Shown here: one piece after another, positions 9,625 to 19,111 of the stretch
How positions within the stretch are numbered: the first letter of the stretch is position 1
Layout of the letters: every line of letters begins with the position of its first letter
Origin: Rhodospirillaceae bacterium
GTDB lineage: Bacteria; Pseudomonadota; Alphaproteobacteria; Rhodospirillales; JABHCV01
Direction: 5' to 3'
NCBI GenBank assembly: GCA_018671895.1
Contig: JABHGV010000092.1
Span: 1 to 40,738 of the forward strand
DNA length: 40,738 nt
Notes under the pieces: generated by a model
Databases searched by the model: none
What the model was told of the DNA's origin: nothing
The model's input: the letters and a program-made list of their open reading frames with translations, nothing else
Program-made: the position numbers and the translations under genes

Positions 9625-10698
9625 GTGAGTTTGAATGAAAGCCTCGAGAAGGTTGTTGCCCGGTTCGATGAACTGGGCGAGTTGATGGCGGATCCGGGGG
9701 CCGCGGCATCCGGGGACTTCGCCGGTATGTCCAAGGAATATTCAAATCTGACGCCGGTGGTTGAAGCCATTACCGAACTTAAGGCGGCAGAGAATGAAGC
9801 GGTCGATCTGGCGACGATGCTGGCCGACAAAGAAACCGATACTGAGATGCGCGAACTGGCGGAAGCTGAATTCAAGGAATTGAAGGAATCAATCCCGACG
9901 CTGGAACGTAACGTCCAGTTGATGTTGCTGCCCAAGGACGAGGCCGACGACAAGAACGCCATTTTGGAAGTTCGTGCTGGAACCGGCGGCGACGAAGCGG
10001 CCTTGTTTGCCGCCGACTTGTTTCGCATGTACCAGCGCTATGCCGAGGCGCGCCGCTGGAAGTTCGAGATTATGGCCTTTAACGAAACCGGCATCGGTGG
10101 CTGCAAGGAAGCCGTGGCCTCGGTTTCCGGCCGTGGTGTCTTTGCGCGGCTGAAGTTCGAGTCCGGCGTTCATCGTGTGCAACGGGTGCCGGCGACCGAA
10201 TCGGGCGGGCGGATACATACGTCGGCCGCTACCGTCGCGGTGATGCCCGAAGCCGAAGAAGTCGATATTCAGATCGAAGATAAAGACCTTCGTATCGATG
10301 TTTTTCGTGCCAGTGGTCCGGGCGGCCAGTCGGTCAACACGACAGACAGCGCCGTGCGCATTACCCACTTGCCAACCGGTGTTGTCGTGTCCCAGCAGGA
10401 TGAAAAATCACAACACAAGAACAAGGCCAAGGCGATGCGGGTGCTGCGGTCGCGCCTGTACGATCATCAGCGCCAGCAACTGGACGCCGAACGCTCGGCG
10501 GCGCGGAAAAGCCAGGTCGGCTCCGGTGATCGTTCGGAACGGATTCGCACGTATAACTTCCCGCAGGGGCGCATCACCGACCATCGAATCAATCTGACCC
10601 TGCACAAGCTGGACCGCTTCATGGATGGTGATTTGGATGAAGCCGTCGATGCTTTGATTTCGGAAGATCAAGCCAGCCGTCTGGCTGAAATTTCGTGA
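9625..10698 (+). CDS. prfA: Peptide chain release factor 1
   Basis: Recognises UAA and UAG stop codons and triggers peptide release on the ribosome. The GGQ catalytic motif is at residues 233-235 in [10 protein letters not shown]. The codon-recognition tripeptide PAT is near residues 189-191 (RVPATES), which marks RF1 and not RF2. Length is 357 aa, close to the standard 360. The start is GTG at 9625 with AAGGAG about 9 bases upstream; the preceding hemA stop lies within this stretch. The glutamine of GGQ is the substrate of PrmC, encoded next. Confidence 0.97.
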   Translation: MSLNESLEKVVARFDELGELMADPGAAASGDFAGMSKEYSNLTPVVEAITELKAAENEAVDLATMLADKETDTEMRELAEAEFKELKESIPTLERNVQLMLLPKDEADDKNAILEVRAGTGGDEAALFAADLFRMYQRYAEARRWKFEIMAFNETGIGGCKEAVASVSGRGVFARLKFESGVHRVQRVPATESGGRIHTSAATVAVMPEAEEVDIQIEDKDLRIDVFRASGPGGQSVNTTDSAVRITHLPTGVVVSQQDEKSQHKNKAKAMRVLRSRLYDHQRQQLDAERSAARKSQVGSGDRSERIRTYNFPQGRITDHRINLTLHKLDRFMDGDLDEAVDALISEDQASRLAEIS

Positions 10699-11552
10699 CA
10701 ACCGCCGATACCGCCGGCGAGGCGCTTAAGAAAGCGGCTCAGGCGTTAACTGGGGCCGGGGTCGATAGTGCGCGTCTGGATGCCCGCCTGTTGATGGCCC
10801 ATGCCTTAGGCCTCAGTGCCGAAGGGGTGTTCGGCCAACCCGACCGCGTGCTTGGCGCGGAAGAGAAAGAACGCTTCCTCAGCCTTGTTGAAAAACGCCG
10901 GTCGCGCCAACCATTGTCGCAAATTGTTGGCTGCCGGGAATTCTGGAGCCTTGAGTTTGCCGTTACCACCGACACCCTGACGCCGCGTCCGGATTCGGAA
11001 ACCCTGATAGAGGCAGCTCTGGCGGCATTCCCCGACAAGGGGGCAGACCTGACTATTCTTGATCTCGGTACCGGCACTGGCTGTCTGTTACTGACGTTGC
11101 TGCACGAGCGCCCCGGCGCATCGGGTGTCGGGGTCGATATCAGCGAGGCTGCCCTTGATGTGGCACGAGCCAATACCGAGGCTCTTGGCCTTGATAATCG
11201 CACCCGATTGATCGCGAGTGACTGGGGGGCGGAGCTGGCCGATCAGCGTTTTGACCTAATCGTTTGCAACCCGCCCTATATCCCCGAAGGCGACCGCAGC
11301 AGCCTGATGCCAGAGGTCGCCTCGTTCGAGCCGCCGCACGCCTTGTTCGCGGGCGCAGACGGGCTTGATGCGTACCGCACGCTGATTCCCGACATCAAAA
11401 AGCACCTGCGGACGGGTGGCAGGGTATTCTTCGAGGTCGGTATCGACCAAGCCGACGCCGTTGCCGATATGCTCGGTCATGCGGGTTTTGATGATATCGA
11501 TATTTCAAAGGATTTGGCGGGCATCGGCCGTTGTGTCCAAGGGTGCGGTTAA
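10695..11552 (+). CDS. prmC: Peptide chain release factor N5-glutamine methyltransferase
   Basis: SAM-dependent methyltransferase that modifies the GGQ glutamine of release factors. An N-terminal helical domain is followed by a Rossmann methyltransferase domain with [16 protein letters not shown] (motif I, about residue 120) and the glutamine-binding NPPY motif at 192-195. Its GTG start overlaps the prfA stop in a GTGA arrangement, showing translational coupling of the factor and its modifying enzyme. Length is 285 aa, normal for the family. It is probably the last gene of the operon before the 281-base gap. Confidence 0.96.
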   Translation: MTTADTAGEALKKAAQALTGAGVDSARLDARLLMAHALGLSAEGVFGQPDRVLGAEEKERFLSLVEKRRSRQPLSQIVGCREFWSLEFAVTTDTLTPRPDSETLIEAALAAFPDKGADLTILDLGTGTGCLLLTLLHERPGASGVGVDISEAALDVARANTEALGLDNRTRLIASDWGAELADQRFDLIVCNPPYIPEGDRSSLMPEVASFEPPHALFAGADGLDAYRTLIPDIKKHLRTGGRVFFEVGIDQADAVADMLGHAGFDDIDISKDLAGIGRCVQGCG

Positions 11553-11575
11553 GTCATTCTTTTTTCAAAAAACAG

Positions 11576-11604
11576 TTGGAATACAGGCCCATCCCGACTA
11601 GTTT
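11576..11604 (+). promoter_or_regulatory. Possible sigma-70-type promoter for the DUF4167 leader
   Basis: TTGGAA (11576-11581) is separated by 17 bases from TAGTTT (11599-11604). This is a moderate match in a gap after prmC, and would put the transcript start near 11611. It is inferred from sequence only. Confidence 0.3.
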
Positions 11605-11610
11605 CATATG

Positions 11611-11833
11611 CAAGAGGGTGACTTGAAGATTGGTCACGGGGGCCGGGCGCGAATGACGCACCCTGTAAAGGCTCCATTCCCCACGCAGTGCCGGTATAAG
11701 ACATTGGCTTTAAGTGGAGCGAACCGTAAAGACGGAACGCCCGGGTTGCTAAGTGGGAACCATTATCTGACAACAGGAACAAGATGATACGGGCCCTGGT
11801 GAAATCCAGGTTCTTATCGAAAACATAAATGCC
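11611..11833 (+). ncRNA. Candidate structured 5' leader RNA of the DUF4167 gene
   Basis: A gene-free stretch of about 220 bases able to form a series of helices. AGGGTG (11615-11620) can pair with CACCCT (11659-11664), and in competition GTGAC (11618-11622) can pair with GTCAC (11633-11637). CCGTAAAGACGG (11724-11735) is a tetraloop hairpin, extended by GCG/CGC across an AA/AA internal loop. ATTATCT (11762-11768) pairs with AGATGAT (11782-11788), with one G-U. CCTGG/CCAGG (11795-11799 and 11806-11810) closes a small loop just before the start codon. I do not recognise a known riboswitch or sRNA family. No open reading frame here looks coding. Confidence 0.4.
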
Positions 11834-12361
11834 ATGAAAAATGCATCCAACAACAGACGAGGCCGACCGCGCAGTGGCGGAGGCAAATCTCGTCAGGGTT
11901 CCAGAAACCGGAATTACGACAGTCACGGACCGGAAAGTAAAGTCCGTGGCTCGGCCCAACAGGTTCTCGACAAATATCTGGCGATGGCCCGTGATGCGCA
12001 ATCCGCCGGTGACAGAATTGCCGCCGAAGGCTATTTCCAACACGCCGAACATTATTATCGTGTGTTGAATGACCGTCAGGACCAGCAGAAGAAAAACCAG
12101 AATGACCGTCAGCAGAATTCCGGACCGCAGGGTCAGGACAATGCGAATAAGCCGAAGCAGGACGAAAACGTTTCTGCCGAAGCACCGGCTGACAATGTTT
12201 CTGCCGATGGCGCTGCTGAGAAGTCGGAAGAACCTTCGAAGCCACGGCGAAAGCGCCGACCGTCTAAATCTGACGATAAGGCTGTTCAGGAAGTCAAAAT
12301 TGAGATGTCAGAAGATACGGCACCCACTGGTAACGATGGTGACGACGAGGCCGCGGCCTAA
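11834..12361 (+). CDS. DUF4167 domain-containing protein
   Basis: Small hydrophilic protein of 175 aa with the DUF4167 domain at the N-terminus (about residues 10-80). An Arg/Gly-rich, RNA-binding-like start leads into a short helical segment (VLDKYLAMARDAQSAGDRIAAEGYFQHAEHYYRVL). The rest is low-complexity Gln/Asn, Ala/Glu and Lys/Arg-rich and is predicted disordered. The family is widespread in Alphaproteobacteria next to prmC and clpB, but its function is unknown. The basic N-terminus suggests nucleic-acid binding (inference). The ribosome-binding site is poor, and the start lies just after the leader hairpins, so translation may depend on leader structure. The gene ends 6 bases from the convergent MOSC gene. 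Confidence 0.85.
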   Translation: MKNASNNRRGRPRSGGGKSRQGSRNRNYDSHGPESKVRGSAQQVLDKYLAMARDAQSAGDRIAAEGYFQHAEHYYRVLNDRQDQQKKNQNDRQQNSGPQGQDNANKPKQDENVSAEAPADNVSADGAAEKSEEPSKPRRKRRPSKSDDKAVQEVKIEMSEDTAPTGNDGDDEAAA

Positions 12362-12367
12362 AGCGGA

Positions 12368-13126
12368 CTAATCCTTTATTTCATCGCCGACGGCGAAACT
12401 ACCACCGGTTTTAACCGTGGCGAACACTCCCATATTGACGTGCCCAAAGCCTCGTTGCAGTTCCTTTACAAGGTTTCTGTCGCGCTCGCCGGTGCTCGGG
12501 TCAACGTTGATGGCGGCGCATCGGTCGATATGTTCAGTCACCGAAAGGGTGACGCTGCCAACCTGTATGTCCTTGCCGCACCACTCGAACTCTTTCCACG
12601 GATCAAGTCCGTCGATATAGATGTTGCCGCGAAAACGAATGGGGTCCAGCGGCATGCTGACGACGCGTTCGAAATCGCGGACCGATGCCAGATTGATTAA
12701 GGAAATGACCTTGGTTTTCTGGTCCGAGAAGACGACCTCGTCCTTAGCCTCGACCAGCTGTGGCTTGCCGCGGCACTCATCCTTCATATAAGCAGCGAAG
12801 AAATCTTCCAGCAGGGCTCGGCCCAGCGGATCACTCATGTTTCCGCGTTTGACCTGCTTGCCGTCGCGAAAGATGGTCAATTCGTTGGTTGCTTCATCGA
12901 ACCGGGTGTCCAGCGCCGCCAGTTTTTCGTTCTTCATCAACGCAAGGAAACTGGTCTTTGGCAACCAGTGCGGCTTGCCGTCTTCGAACCGGGTTGACCC
13001 CAGGGCAAAAGCGAAGCGACGGTCGCTGTTGAGCCCGCCTCCTGCTTCAACAGTAGCCTGTTTCATCTCATCGGGGCTCAAACCTTTGACCGGATAGCGG
13101 CAAATTCTGGAAATGCTTGATGTCAT
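12368..13126 (-). CDS. MOSC domain-containing protein
   Basis: Protein of about 252 aa with an N-terminal MOSC beta-barrel domain (starting at RICRYPVKGLSPDE) and a C-terminal MOSC domain. The C-terminal domain is seen in DRCAAINVDPSTGERD, which contains the conserved cysteine expected to carry sulfur, and GHVNMGVFATV. MOSC proteins are related to the molybdenum-cofactor sulfurase C-terminus and to YcbX/YiiM, and act in metal-sulfur or N-hydroxylated compound metabolism; the substrate here is unknown. Two starts are in frame, 13150 and 13126, and neither has a clear ribosome-binding site. I chose 13126 because the domain begins immediately after it. It is convergent with the DUF4167 gene and divergent from clpB. 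Confidence 0.8.
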   Translation of the reverse strand: MTSSISRICRYPVKGLSPDEMKQATVEAGGGLNSDRRFAFALGSTRFEDGKPHWLPKTSFLALMKNEKLAALDTRFDEATNELTIFRDGKQVKRGNMSDPLGRALLEDFFAAYMKDECRGKPQLVEAKDEVVFSDQKTKVISLINLASVRDFERVVSMPLDPIRFRGNIYIDGLDPWKEFEWCGKDIQVGSVTLSVTEHIDRCAAINVDPSTGERDRNLVKELQRGFGHVNMGVFATVKTGGSFAVGDEIKD

Positions 13127-13174
13127 CGGGACACAATCTGCATAAGTCATTGATGTGTCAAGAGACCTGGGATG

Positions 13175-13202
13175 CTTGCGAAGCAGGAAAATTGCGCCAT
13201 AT
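13175..13202 (+). promoter_or_regulatory. RpoH (sigma-32) heat-shock promoter of clpB
   Basis: CTTGCGA (13175-13181), a 13-base spacer, then CGCCATAT (13195-13202). The consensus is CTTGAAA, 13-14 bases, CCCCATNT, so the match is close at both elements. It lies 38 bases before the clpB start, the classic place for heat-shock control. Confidence 0.7.
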
Positions 13203-13239
13203 TAATCGGACGACGTTTTAATCAAGGCTCGGAGCGAAG

Positions 13240-15831
13240 ATGGATTTCGAAAAGTACACCGAAAGATCCCGTGGTTTCATTAACGCGGCCCAGATGCTGG
13301 CGACACGTTCCAGTCATCAGCAGCTGACGCCTTTGCACGTCTTGAAAGTGCTTCTGGACGACAAGGAAGGTCTGGCCGCCAATTTGATTGGTGCCGCCGA
13401 TGGCGACGCCGCAAAGGCCTTGGTCGCAACCGAGGCCGAACTGGATAAGCTGCCCAAGGTCGAAGGTTCCGGTGCCGGACAGGTTCATCTGTCACAGGAA
13501 ACCGCACGGCTGTTGGCCAGTGCCGAAGAAATTGCCGAAAAGGCGGGTGATTCATATGTCACCGCGGAACGCCTGTTGCTGGCCGTTGTACTGGCGACGG
13601 GGACCCCGGCGGCAAAAGCGCTTTCTGATGCCGGTGTGACGGCGCAGAACCTGAATACGGCCATCGAAGACGTCCGCAAAGGGCGCACAGCCAACAGCGC
13701 CAGCGCCGAAGACAGTTACGACGCGTTGAAAAAATATGCCCGCGACCTGACCGCGGATGCCGCTGAAGGCAAGATCGACCCGGTCATTGGCCGTGATGAA
13801 GAAATCCGCAGAACCATTCAGGTGCTGTCGCGCCGGACCAAGAACAATCCTGTTCTGATCGGCGAACCCGGTGTCGGCAAGACCGCCATCGTCGAGGGGC
13901 TGGCTCAACGTATCGTTGACGGTGATGTTCCGGAAAACCTGAAGAACAAGAAGCTGATGGTGCTCGACCTTGGCGCTTTGATCGCCGGGGCCAAGTTCCG
14001 TGGCGAGTTTGAGGAACGCCTGAAGGCTGTGCTGGAAGAAGTAACGGTGGCAGCGGGCGAGATCGTCCTGTTTATCGACGAAATGCATACCCTGGTCGGG
14101 GCCGGTGCGTCGGAAGGGTCGATGGATGCATCGAACCTGATCAAACCGGCGCTGGCGCGTGGTGAATTGCACTGCGTCGGCGCGACGACCCTGAACGAAT
14201 ACCGAAAATATGTTGAAAAAGACGCCGCTCTGGCGCGACGTTTTCAGCCCGTTTTCGTTTCCGAACCGACAGTCGAAGACACCATTTCGATTTTGCGCGG
14301 CATCAAGGAAAAATACGAACTGCACCATGGAGTGCGCATTTCCGACGGGGCGCTGGTTTCTGCGGCGACCCTGTCGAACCGCTATATTTCGGACCGCTTC
14401 CTGCCCGACAAGGCCATTGATCTGGTCGATGAGGCGGCATCTCGCTTGCGCATGGAGGTCGATTCCAAGCCCGAGGAAATCGACGAGCTGGACCGTCGCA
14501 TCATTCAGTTGAAGATCGAGCGCGAGGCCCTGAAAAAGGAAGACGACGACGCGTCCCGCGACAGGCTGTTGAAACTGGAAGACGAACTAGTTGATCTCGA
14601 GGCCCGTTCGCACACCATGACGGCGGAATGGACGCAGGAAAAAGATGCTATGGCCGACACCACCAAGCTGAAGGAACAGCTTGATCAGGCCCGCACCGCC
14701 TATGATCGGGCCTTGCGTGAAGGCGAACATGAACAGGCCGGTGAACTGCAATACGACCTGATCCCCAGACTTGAGGCACAGATCGCCGATACCGAGGAGA
14801 AGGAAAGCCATACCCTTCTGGAAGAAGCGGTCAGCGACGCGCATGTCGCCGGCATCGTTTCGCGCTGGACCGGTATTCCCGTCGACAAGATGTTGCAGGG
14901 CGAACGCGACAAACTGCTCGATATGGAAAACAGTCTGCGTGGTCGCGTTATCGGTCAGGAAGAAGCGCTGGAAGCCGTTTCCAACGCCGTCAGGCGCGCA
15001 CGTGCGGGACTGCAAGATGCCAGCCGTCCAATCGGCTCGTTCCTGTTCTTAGGCCCCACCGGTGTCGGCAAGACTGAACTGACCAAGGCGCTGGCCGAAT
15101 TCATGTTTGATGATGAACACGCCCTGATCCGTATCGATATGTCGGAATACATGGAAAAGCATGCTGTTGCGCGGCTGATTGGTGCGCCTCCCGGCTACGT
15201 CGGGTATGACGAGGGCGGGGCGCTGACCGAAGCGGTACGGCGCAGGCCCTATCAGGTGGTGCTGTTCGACGAGGTCGAAAAGGCCCATCCAGATGTCTTT
15301 AACGTGCTGTTGCAAGTTCTCGATGATGGCCGCCTGACTGATGGTCAGGGCCGCACCGTCGACTTTACCAACACGTTGATTATTCTGACCTCGAACCTGG
15401 GTGGCGATATTCTAGCGGCTCAGGACGAAGGCCATGATTCCGAAGAAGTCCGCGGCCAGGTGATGGAGGTGGTTCGTGCCTCGTTCCGTCCGGAATTCCT
15501 GAACCGGCTCGACGAAACCATTCTGTTCCACCGTCTGTTCCGCGATCACATGGACAGCATCGTCGATATTCAACTGGCGCTTCTGGATAAACTGCTCGAG
15601 GATCGTGGCATTACGTTGCAACTGGATAGCGCGGCCCGGGCATGGCTGGCTGATGCCGGATACGACCCTGTCTATGGCGCACGACCATTAAAACGGGTCA
15701 TTCAACGCGCCCTGCAAAATTCGCTGGCCGGGCTTATTCTGGAAGGCCGGGTGCTCGATGGTGCGACAGTCAATGTCTCGGCAGGCGATGACGGCCTGAC
15801 TATCAATGGCGAAAAAGCCGAGGCGGCATAA
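13240..15831 (+). CDS. clpB: ATP-dependent disaggregase ClpB
   Basis: Hsp100 chaperone that works with DnaK to extract polypeptides from aggregates. Domains in order: N-terminal Clp repeat domain (about 1-145), first AAA+ domain with Walker A GEPGVGKT at 208-215, a middle coiled-coil (about 405-525, rich in Glu/Lys), and a second AAA+ domain with Walker A GPTGVGKT at 605-612. A C-terminal ClpB D2-small domain ([11 protein letters not shown]) follows. The presence of the middle coiled coil separates it from ClpA and ClpC. Length is 863 aa, typical. An AGCGAAG/GGAG ribosome-binding site precedes the ATG. It appears monocistronic, with its own RpoH-type promoter, and a copy of the small repeat follows its stop codon. 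Confidence 0.98.
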   Translation: MDFEKYTERSRGFINAAQMLATRSSHQQLTPLHVLKVLLDDKEGLAANLIGAADGDAAKALVATEAELDKLPKVEGSGAGQVHLSQETARLLASAEEIAEKAGDSYVTAERLLLAVVLATGTPAAKALSDAGVTAQNLNTAIEDVRKGRTANSASAEDSYDALKKYARDLTADAAEGKIDPVIGRDEEIRRTIQVLSRRTKNNPVLIGEPGVGKTAIVEGLAQRIVDGDVPENLKNKKLMVLDLGALIAGAKFRGEFEERLKAVLEEVTVAAGEIVLFIDEMHTLVGAGASEGSMDASNLIKPALARGELHCVGATTLNEYRKYVEKDAALARRFQPVFVSEPTVEDTISILRGIKEKYELHHGVRISDGALVSAATLSNRYISDRFLPDKAIDLVDEAASRLRMEVDSKPEEIDELDRRIIQLKIEREALKKEDDDASRDRLLKLEDELVDLEARSHTMTAEWTQEKDAMADTTKLKEQLDQARTAYDRALREGEHEQAGELQYDLIPRLEAQIADTEEKESHTLLEEAVSDAHVAGIVSRWTGIPVDKMLQGERDKLLDMENSLRGRVIGQEEALEAVSNAVRRARAGLQDASRPIGSFLFLGPTGVGKTELTKALAEFMFDDEHALIRIDMSEYMEKHAVARLIGAPPGYVGYDEGGALTEAVRRRPYQVVLFDEVEKAHPDVFNVLLQVLDDGRLTDGQGRTVDFTNTLIILTSNLGGDILAAQDEGHDSEEVRGQVMEVVRASFRPEFLNRLDETILFHRLFRDHMDSIVDIQLALLDKLLEDRGITLQLDSAARAWLADAGYDPVYGARPLKRVIQRALQNSLAGLILEGRVLDGATVNVSAGDDGLTINGEKAEAA

Positions 15832-15835
15832 ACAA

Positions 15836-15866
15836 GTGCACTGCGTGGCGTGGTCTCTGGAAGTCA
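15836..15866 (+). repeat. Small interspersed repeat, copy A (3' of clpB)
   Basis: 31 bases starting 4 bases after the clpB stop, in the same orientation as the gene. It matches 27 of 31 positions of copy B at 31041-31071; the shared core is CTGGAAGTCA. The first half can form a weak CAC/GTG hairpin. It lies in the clpB/M23 convergent gap, where no canonical terminator with a T-run is seen. Confidence 0.6.
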
Positions 15867-15887
15867 AAACAAGATTATCGACAGAAC

Positions 15888-17279
15888 CTAGTTCTGAGCC
15901 AATTTAACCGATTCTGCCTGTTCGGCATATTGGCGACGAATGGCATTGCGCGCTGTCTGGAAGGCGGCCAGTTCGCGGCCTTTCAGCTTGCGCCCGGACG
16001 GCATTTTGACCCGGAACGGATTGACCTGGCGCTTGTTACGCAGAATTTCGTAATGCAGGTGCGGGCCGGTCGACCGACCGGTGGTGCCGACATAACCAAT
16101 CACCTGTCCTTGTTTCACACGCCGTCCCTTGCGGGTCTTGATCGATTTCATATGGGCATAGGCGGTGGAATAATCGGCGTTGTGGCGGATGCGCACGTAT
16201 TTGCCGTAAGCACCGTTGCGCCCGGCGTGTTCGACCGTGCCGTTGCCGGCGGCATAAATGGGGGTGCCGCGCGGGGCAGCGAAATCCAGCCCCTTGTGCA
16301 TCTTGGTGTAGCCCAGGACCGGATGGCGGCGTTTGCCAAAGCCGGACGACAGCCGTGCCCCGTCAATGGGGGTGCGCATCAGTGCTTTCTTGGCGCTTGC
16401 GCCCTTGTCGTCAAAATAATCGACGGTGCCATCGGCCAGTGTGTGCTGGTAAACGGCCTTGCGTTTTCCGCTGAGCGTCAGAGACGCATAGACGATGTCA
16501 CCGTTGTGGGTGTGTTCGCCGTCTTCGTTGTAGAAACGCTCGTACATGACCTCAAGCGCATCGCCGGTGCGGATATCGCGCTGGAAATCGACATCCCAGG
16601 AATACAGCCGGATCATTTCCGACATCACGGATGCCGGAACATCGACTTTGCTTCCGGCCCTCGACAGGCTGGAAACGATGGTGTTTTCGGCGCGTGCAAG
16701 CTTGCGGTTCAGGACCAGTTTTTCTTTCGATGCCGTGAATCCGCCGTTCTCGCCGCGTGCAACGACGATGTTGTTGACGTAATCCGGTGACAGGTGCAGT
16801 TCCCTGAATTCTCCGCCCGCCGTATCGGCGCTGTCATGCAGGCGGTCGGGATCAGCTTGGAAATGCAGGTCGATTTTCTGTCCGGCCCGGATACGTTCGG
16901 GGCGGAAATGCTTTTTCATGGCGCGAATAACGTCATTGGTCTCGACATCGCTGAGACCGGCGCTGACAAGCATTCGCCCAAGGTTATCGCCGGGTCGTGT
17001 GGTCAGCGTCTGGACATAGTTGGGTGCTTCGCCTTCGCCCAGAAAGTCCACCAGGGCGTCGGGCAGGCGGAAGGTCAAGCTGGCGGCGGCCGCAGAATTG
17101 CCGAGCGAGATTGGTGCCATTGCCAGCGTCTTTTCGCCGGGTGCATGCTGAACGGCGAGCTCATCGGTCGCCTCGAGGACGAATCCGGCCGATAAAAGGA
17201 CACCGGCAGTCAAAATGCCGACGACGACTAAACCTCTCAGGAACATGGCCCCTGCTTTCGTGGTTGCAAAGCGAATCAT
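15888..17279 (-). CDS. M23 family peptidoglycan metallopeptidase
   Basis: Membrane-anchored or periplasmic zinc endopeptidase of the LytM/M23 family, which cuts peptide cross-links in peptidoglycan. A hydrophobic N-terminal segment (about residues 10-35) acts as signal anchor. A central region has a LysM/OapA-like part (TRPGDNLGRMLVSAGLS). The catalytic domain (about 310-430) carries HKGLD with zinc ligands His328 and Asp332, and the HLH motif at 407-409. All catalytic residues are present, so it is probably an active hydrolase and not an EnvC-type activator. It lies 31 bases after the oxidase-like gene on the same strand and may be read through from it. Length is 463 aa, similar to alphaproteobacterial morphogenesis endopeptidases. 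Confidence 0.9.
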   Translation of the reverse strand: MIRFATTKAGAMFLRGLVVVGILTAGVLLSAGFVLEATDELAVQHAPGEKTLAMAPISLGNSAAAASLTFRLPDALVDFLGEGEAPNYVQTLTTRPGDNLGRMLVSAGLSDVETNDVIRAMKKHFRPERIRAGQKIDLHFQADPDRLHDSADTAGGEFRELHLSPDYVNNIVVARGENGGFTASKEKLVLNRKLARAENTIVSSLSRAGSKVDVPASVMSEMIRLYSWDVDFQRDIRTGDALEVMYERFYNEDGEHTHNGDIVYASLTLSGKRKAVYQHTLADGTVDYFDDKGASAKKALMRTPIDGARLSSGFGKRRHPVLGYTKMHKGLDFAAPRGTPIYAAGNGTVEHAGRNGAYGKYVRIRHNADYSTAYAHMKSIKTRKGRRVKQGQVIGYVGTTGRSTGPHLHYEILRNKRQVNPFRVKMPSGRKLKGRELAAFQTARNAIRRQYAEQAESVKLAQN

Positions 17280-17310
17280 CTTGTTGAATCAATACTCTCG
17301 GGGGAAAACG

Positions 17311-18687
17311 TTAAGAATTTATTGTCTCTGTCGGGGCTTTCAACAGGGCCTTGGAAACCATCCATATAAACATCACGCCGCCGATGATGGCGATCAGCGC
17401 ACCGATGCCGTTCAGATACATGCCAACGATGGCGCCCATTTCTTCCAAACCCTGGTCGCCGCCTGCGGTTTTGCGCGGGGTGCCGTAGCCTCCAGCCAGA
17501 AACAGGCCGATGGCAGCCACAGTCTGGCCGCCGGCAAACATGTAGATTTGCGCGTACAATGCCTTGCCGGGCTTGAGTGCGCGTCCCAGCACCGGCAGGA
17601 ATAGCCCATAGAACAGGCCCATGAAGCTCAGGTTGATGGCGGCAATAACACCATGATAATGGGCCGGGGTGCGGGTATCGGCACCATCGACGAACAGTCC
17701 CAGAAATCCACCGACGGCAAATACCAGCGGTGCGGCCGCCAGACACAGGAAGGCCGGGTCGCGCCATGGCAGGGGACCGCTGCTGCGAATGACAGGAAAT
17801 GCGACGACGGCAAACAGCAGGGACGGCGCGGCGAGGCCGTATTGCATGTTGGTGAATTGCGAGAAATACCTTTCGGAATCAGGCCCGTAAGTCAGCGAAA
17901 TGGCGAGTCCGATCAATGCATAGACACCCAGCAGGCCCATCGCCCATGCCATGGTCTTGCAGCCGACGATATCGCGGCCCAAGGTCAAGCGCCCCAGCTG
18001 ATACAACGCCACCAGCAACAGGGCGGTATTGGCGTATTGCAGAATGTGACCGCCGCCCCAGAACAGGTTCTCGTTGAAATCGTATGACAAGGGCTGGCCG
18101 TCAAGCTGCATCAGGGCGATGCCAAAGGCCGCCAATGCGGCCAGATAGATCAACCCGGTGGTCATCATCGACAGCACGAAGGGGCGTTTCCATTCCCCGT
18201 TTGATCCCGGAAGTCGGATCAACAGGTCGACCGTCTTAATGGCGACGGCGATGCCCAGCAGCGCCAGTCCGGCGTAATACAAGGGATCGGAAATTGCCGG
18301 GATGTAGTTGTTCAGGCTGGCTTCTCCCCGGTCCATAAATGCTGGAACGAACAACAGCAGGCAACTGACGTAGGCGGCGACAAGGATCGGGTTGCGTATA
18401 GTTCCTGATGTGCCGATTTCACCCGCCAGACGGGCCGTCGCCAGATGCAACAGCGCCCCCATCACGGCCAGGAACCAGACGGCAAATGAAAACACCACAT
18501 GGATGACCAGACCCTTCTGAAAGAAGTCCAGCGGCCACGGAAAGATGTCTTGTATTCCGGGTACCCGGGAAAGAGCCAGCAGCAGGGCGAAGACCCCGGC
18601 GATGGCGAGTGACAACATGGCAAGACCGGCCCAGCCGCGTAATTCGGCGGCATCGTGCCGGTTTAAGGGGGGCTGCGTGTCAACCAT
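17311..18687 (-). CDS. Heme-copper oxidase subunit I-like protein lacking the CuB His-His pair
   Basis: Polytopic membrane protein (458 aa, about 12 helices) related to cbb3/NorB-type subunit I. Conserved features are His63 in helix II (candidate low-spin heme ligand), His214 and Tyr218 in the spacing His-x3-Tyr (GGGHILQY, like the cross-linked His-Tyr of oxidases), and HYH at 343-345 (like HFH in helix X, ligands of both hemes). The His-His pair of helix VII, which supplies two of three CuB ligands, is absent from the expected region (about 255-300). It is therefore unlikely to be a standard oxygen reductase. Its start overlaps the DUF420 gene by 8 bases, so the two are co-expressed, downstream of the aa3 oxidase genes. 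A role in oxidase assembly, heme handling or electron transfer is inference only. Confidence 0.7.
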   Translation of the reverse strand: MVDTQPPLNRHDAAELRGWAGLAMLSLAIAGVFALLLALSRVPGIQDIFPWPLDFFQKGLVIHVVFSFAVWFLAVMGALLHLATARLAGEIGTSGTIRNPILVAAYVSCLLLFVPAFMDRGEASLNNYIPAISDPLYYAGLALLGIAVAIKTVDLLIRLPGSNGEWKRPFVLSMMTTGLIYLAALAAFGIALMQLDGQPLSYDFNENLFWGGGHILQYANTALLLVALYQLGRLTLGRDIVGCKTMAWAMGLLGVYALIGLAISLTYGPDSERYFSQFTNMQYGLAAPSLLFAVVAFPVIRSSGPLPWRDPAFLCLAAAPLVFAVGGFLGLFVDGADTRTPAHYHGVIAAINLSFMGLFYGLFLPVLGRALKPGKALYAQIYMFAGGQTVAAIGLFLAGGYGTPRKTAGGDQGLEEMGAIVGMYLNGIGALIAIIGGVMFIWMVSKALLKAPTETINS

Positions 18688-19111
18688 TGGCCGGATAGAT
18701 GTGCAAGGCCATTACATAAATAATGACGCCGGAGGTCGATACGTACAGCCACAACGGCCAGGTCCACTTGGCTAATTTCTTATGATCTTCAAAACGTCCC
18801 CTTGCGGCGCGCCAGATCACTACTGGCACCATCGGCACCAGGACGATGGCACCCATAACGTGGAAAACCAGAATAGTGAAATAAACCGGACGGATAAAAC
18901 CTTCGCCGCCAAATTTCGCCAGCCCGGCGTTCAGGTGATAAATGACATAAATGATTAGAAACAGGACGGCCAGAGAGATCGCCACCATCATCGTTTTCTT
19001 GTGCAGATCGCGCCGCCCGGTGCGGATGAAGAAGTATCCCGCGATCAAAACTGCGATGGTCGTAGAATTGATGGCGGCAAGAATATGGGGAAAGGTTGTG
19101 ATCTCGGGCAT
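18680..19111 (-). CDS. DUF420 family membrane protein
   Basis: Integral membrane protein of 143 aa with four predicted helices. Conserved features are a histidine near residue 8 (FPHILAAINSTT), RDLHKK, IYHLN and FEDHKKLAKWTWPLWLYVSTSG, matching the DUF420 family. The Gram-positive member CtaM is needed for maturation of heme A-containing oxidases, which fits this position beside an aa3 oxidase locus. Its ATG directly follows the stop of the 41-aa peptide gene, and its end overlaps the oxidase-like gene by 8 bases, so the three form one tightly coupled unit. Confidence 0.8.
   Translation of the reverse strand: MPEITTFPHILAAINSTTIAVLIAGYFFIRTGRRDLHKKTMMVAISLAVLFLIIYVIYHLNAGLAKFGGEGFIRPVYFTILVFHVMGAIVLVPMVPVVIWRAARGRFEDHKKLAKWTWPLWLYVSTSGVIIYVMALHIYPANG

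Noticed and set aside
11549-12052. 167-codon open frame on the - strand across the DUF4167 leader
   Set aside because: It overlaps the DUF4167 coding start and the leader, and shows no domain or ribosome-binding site.
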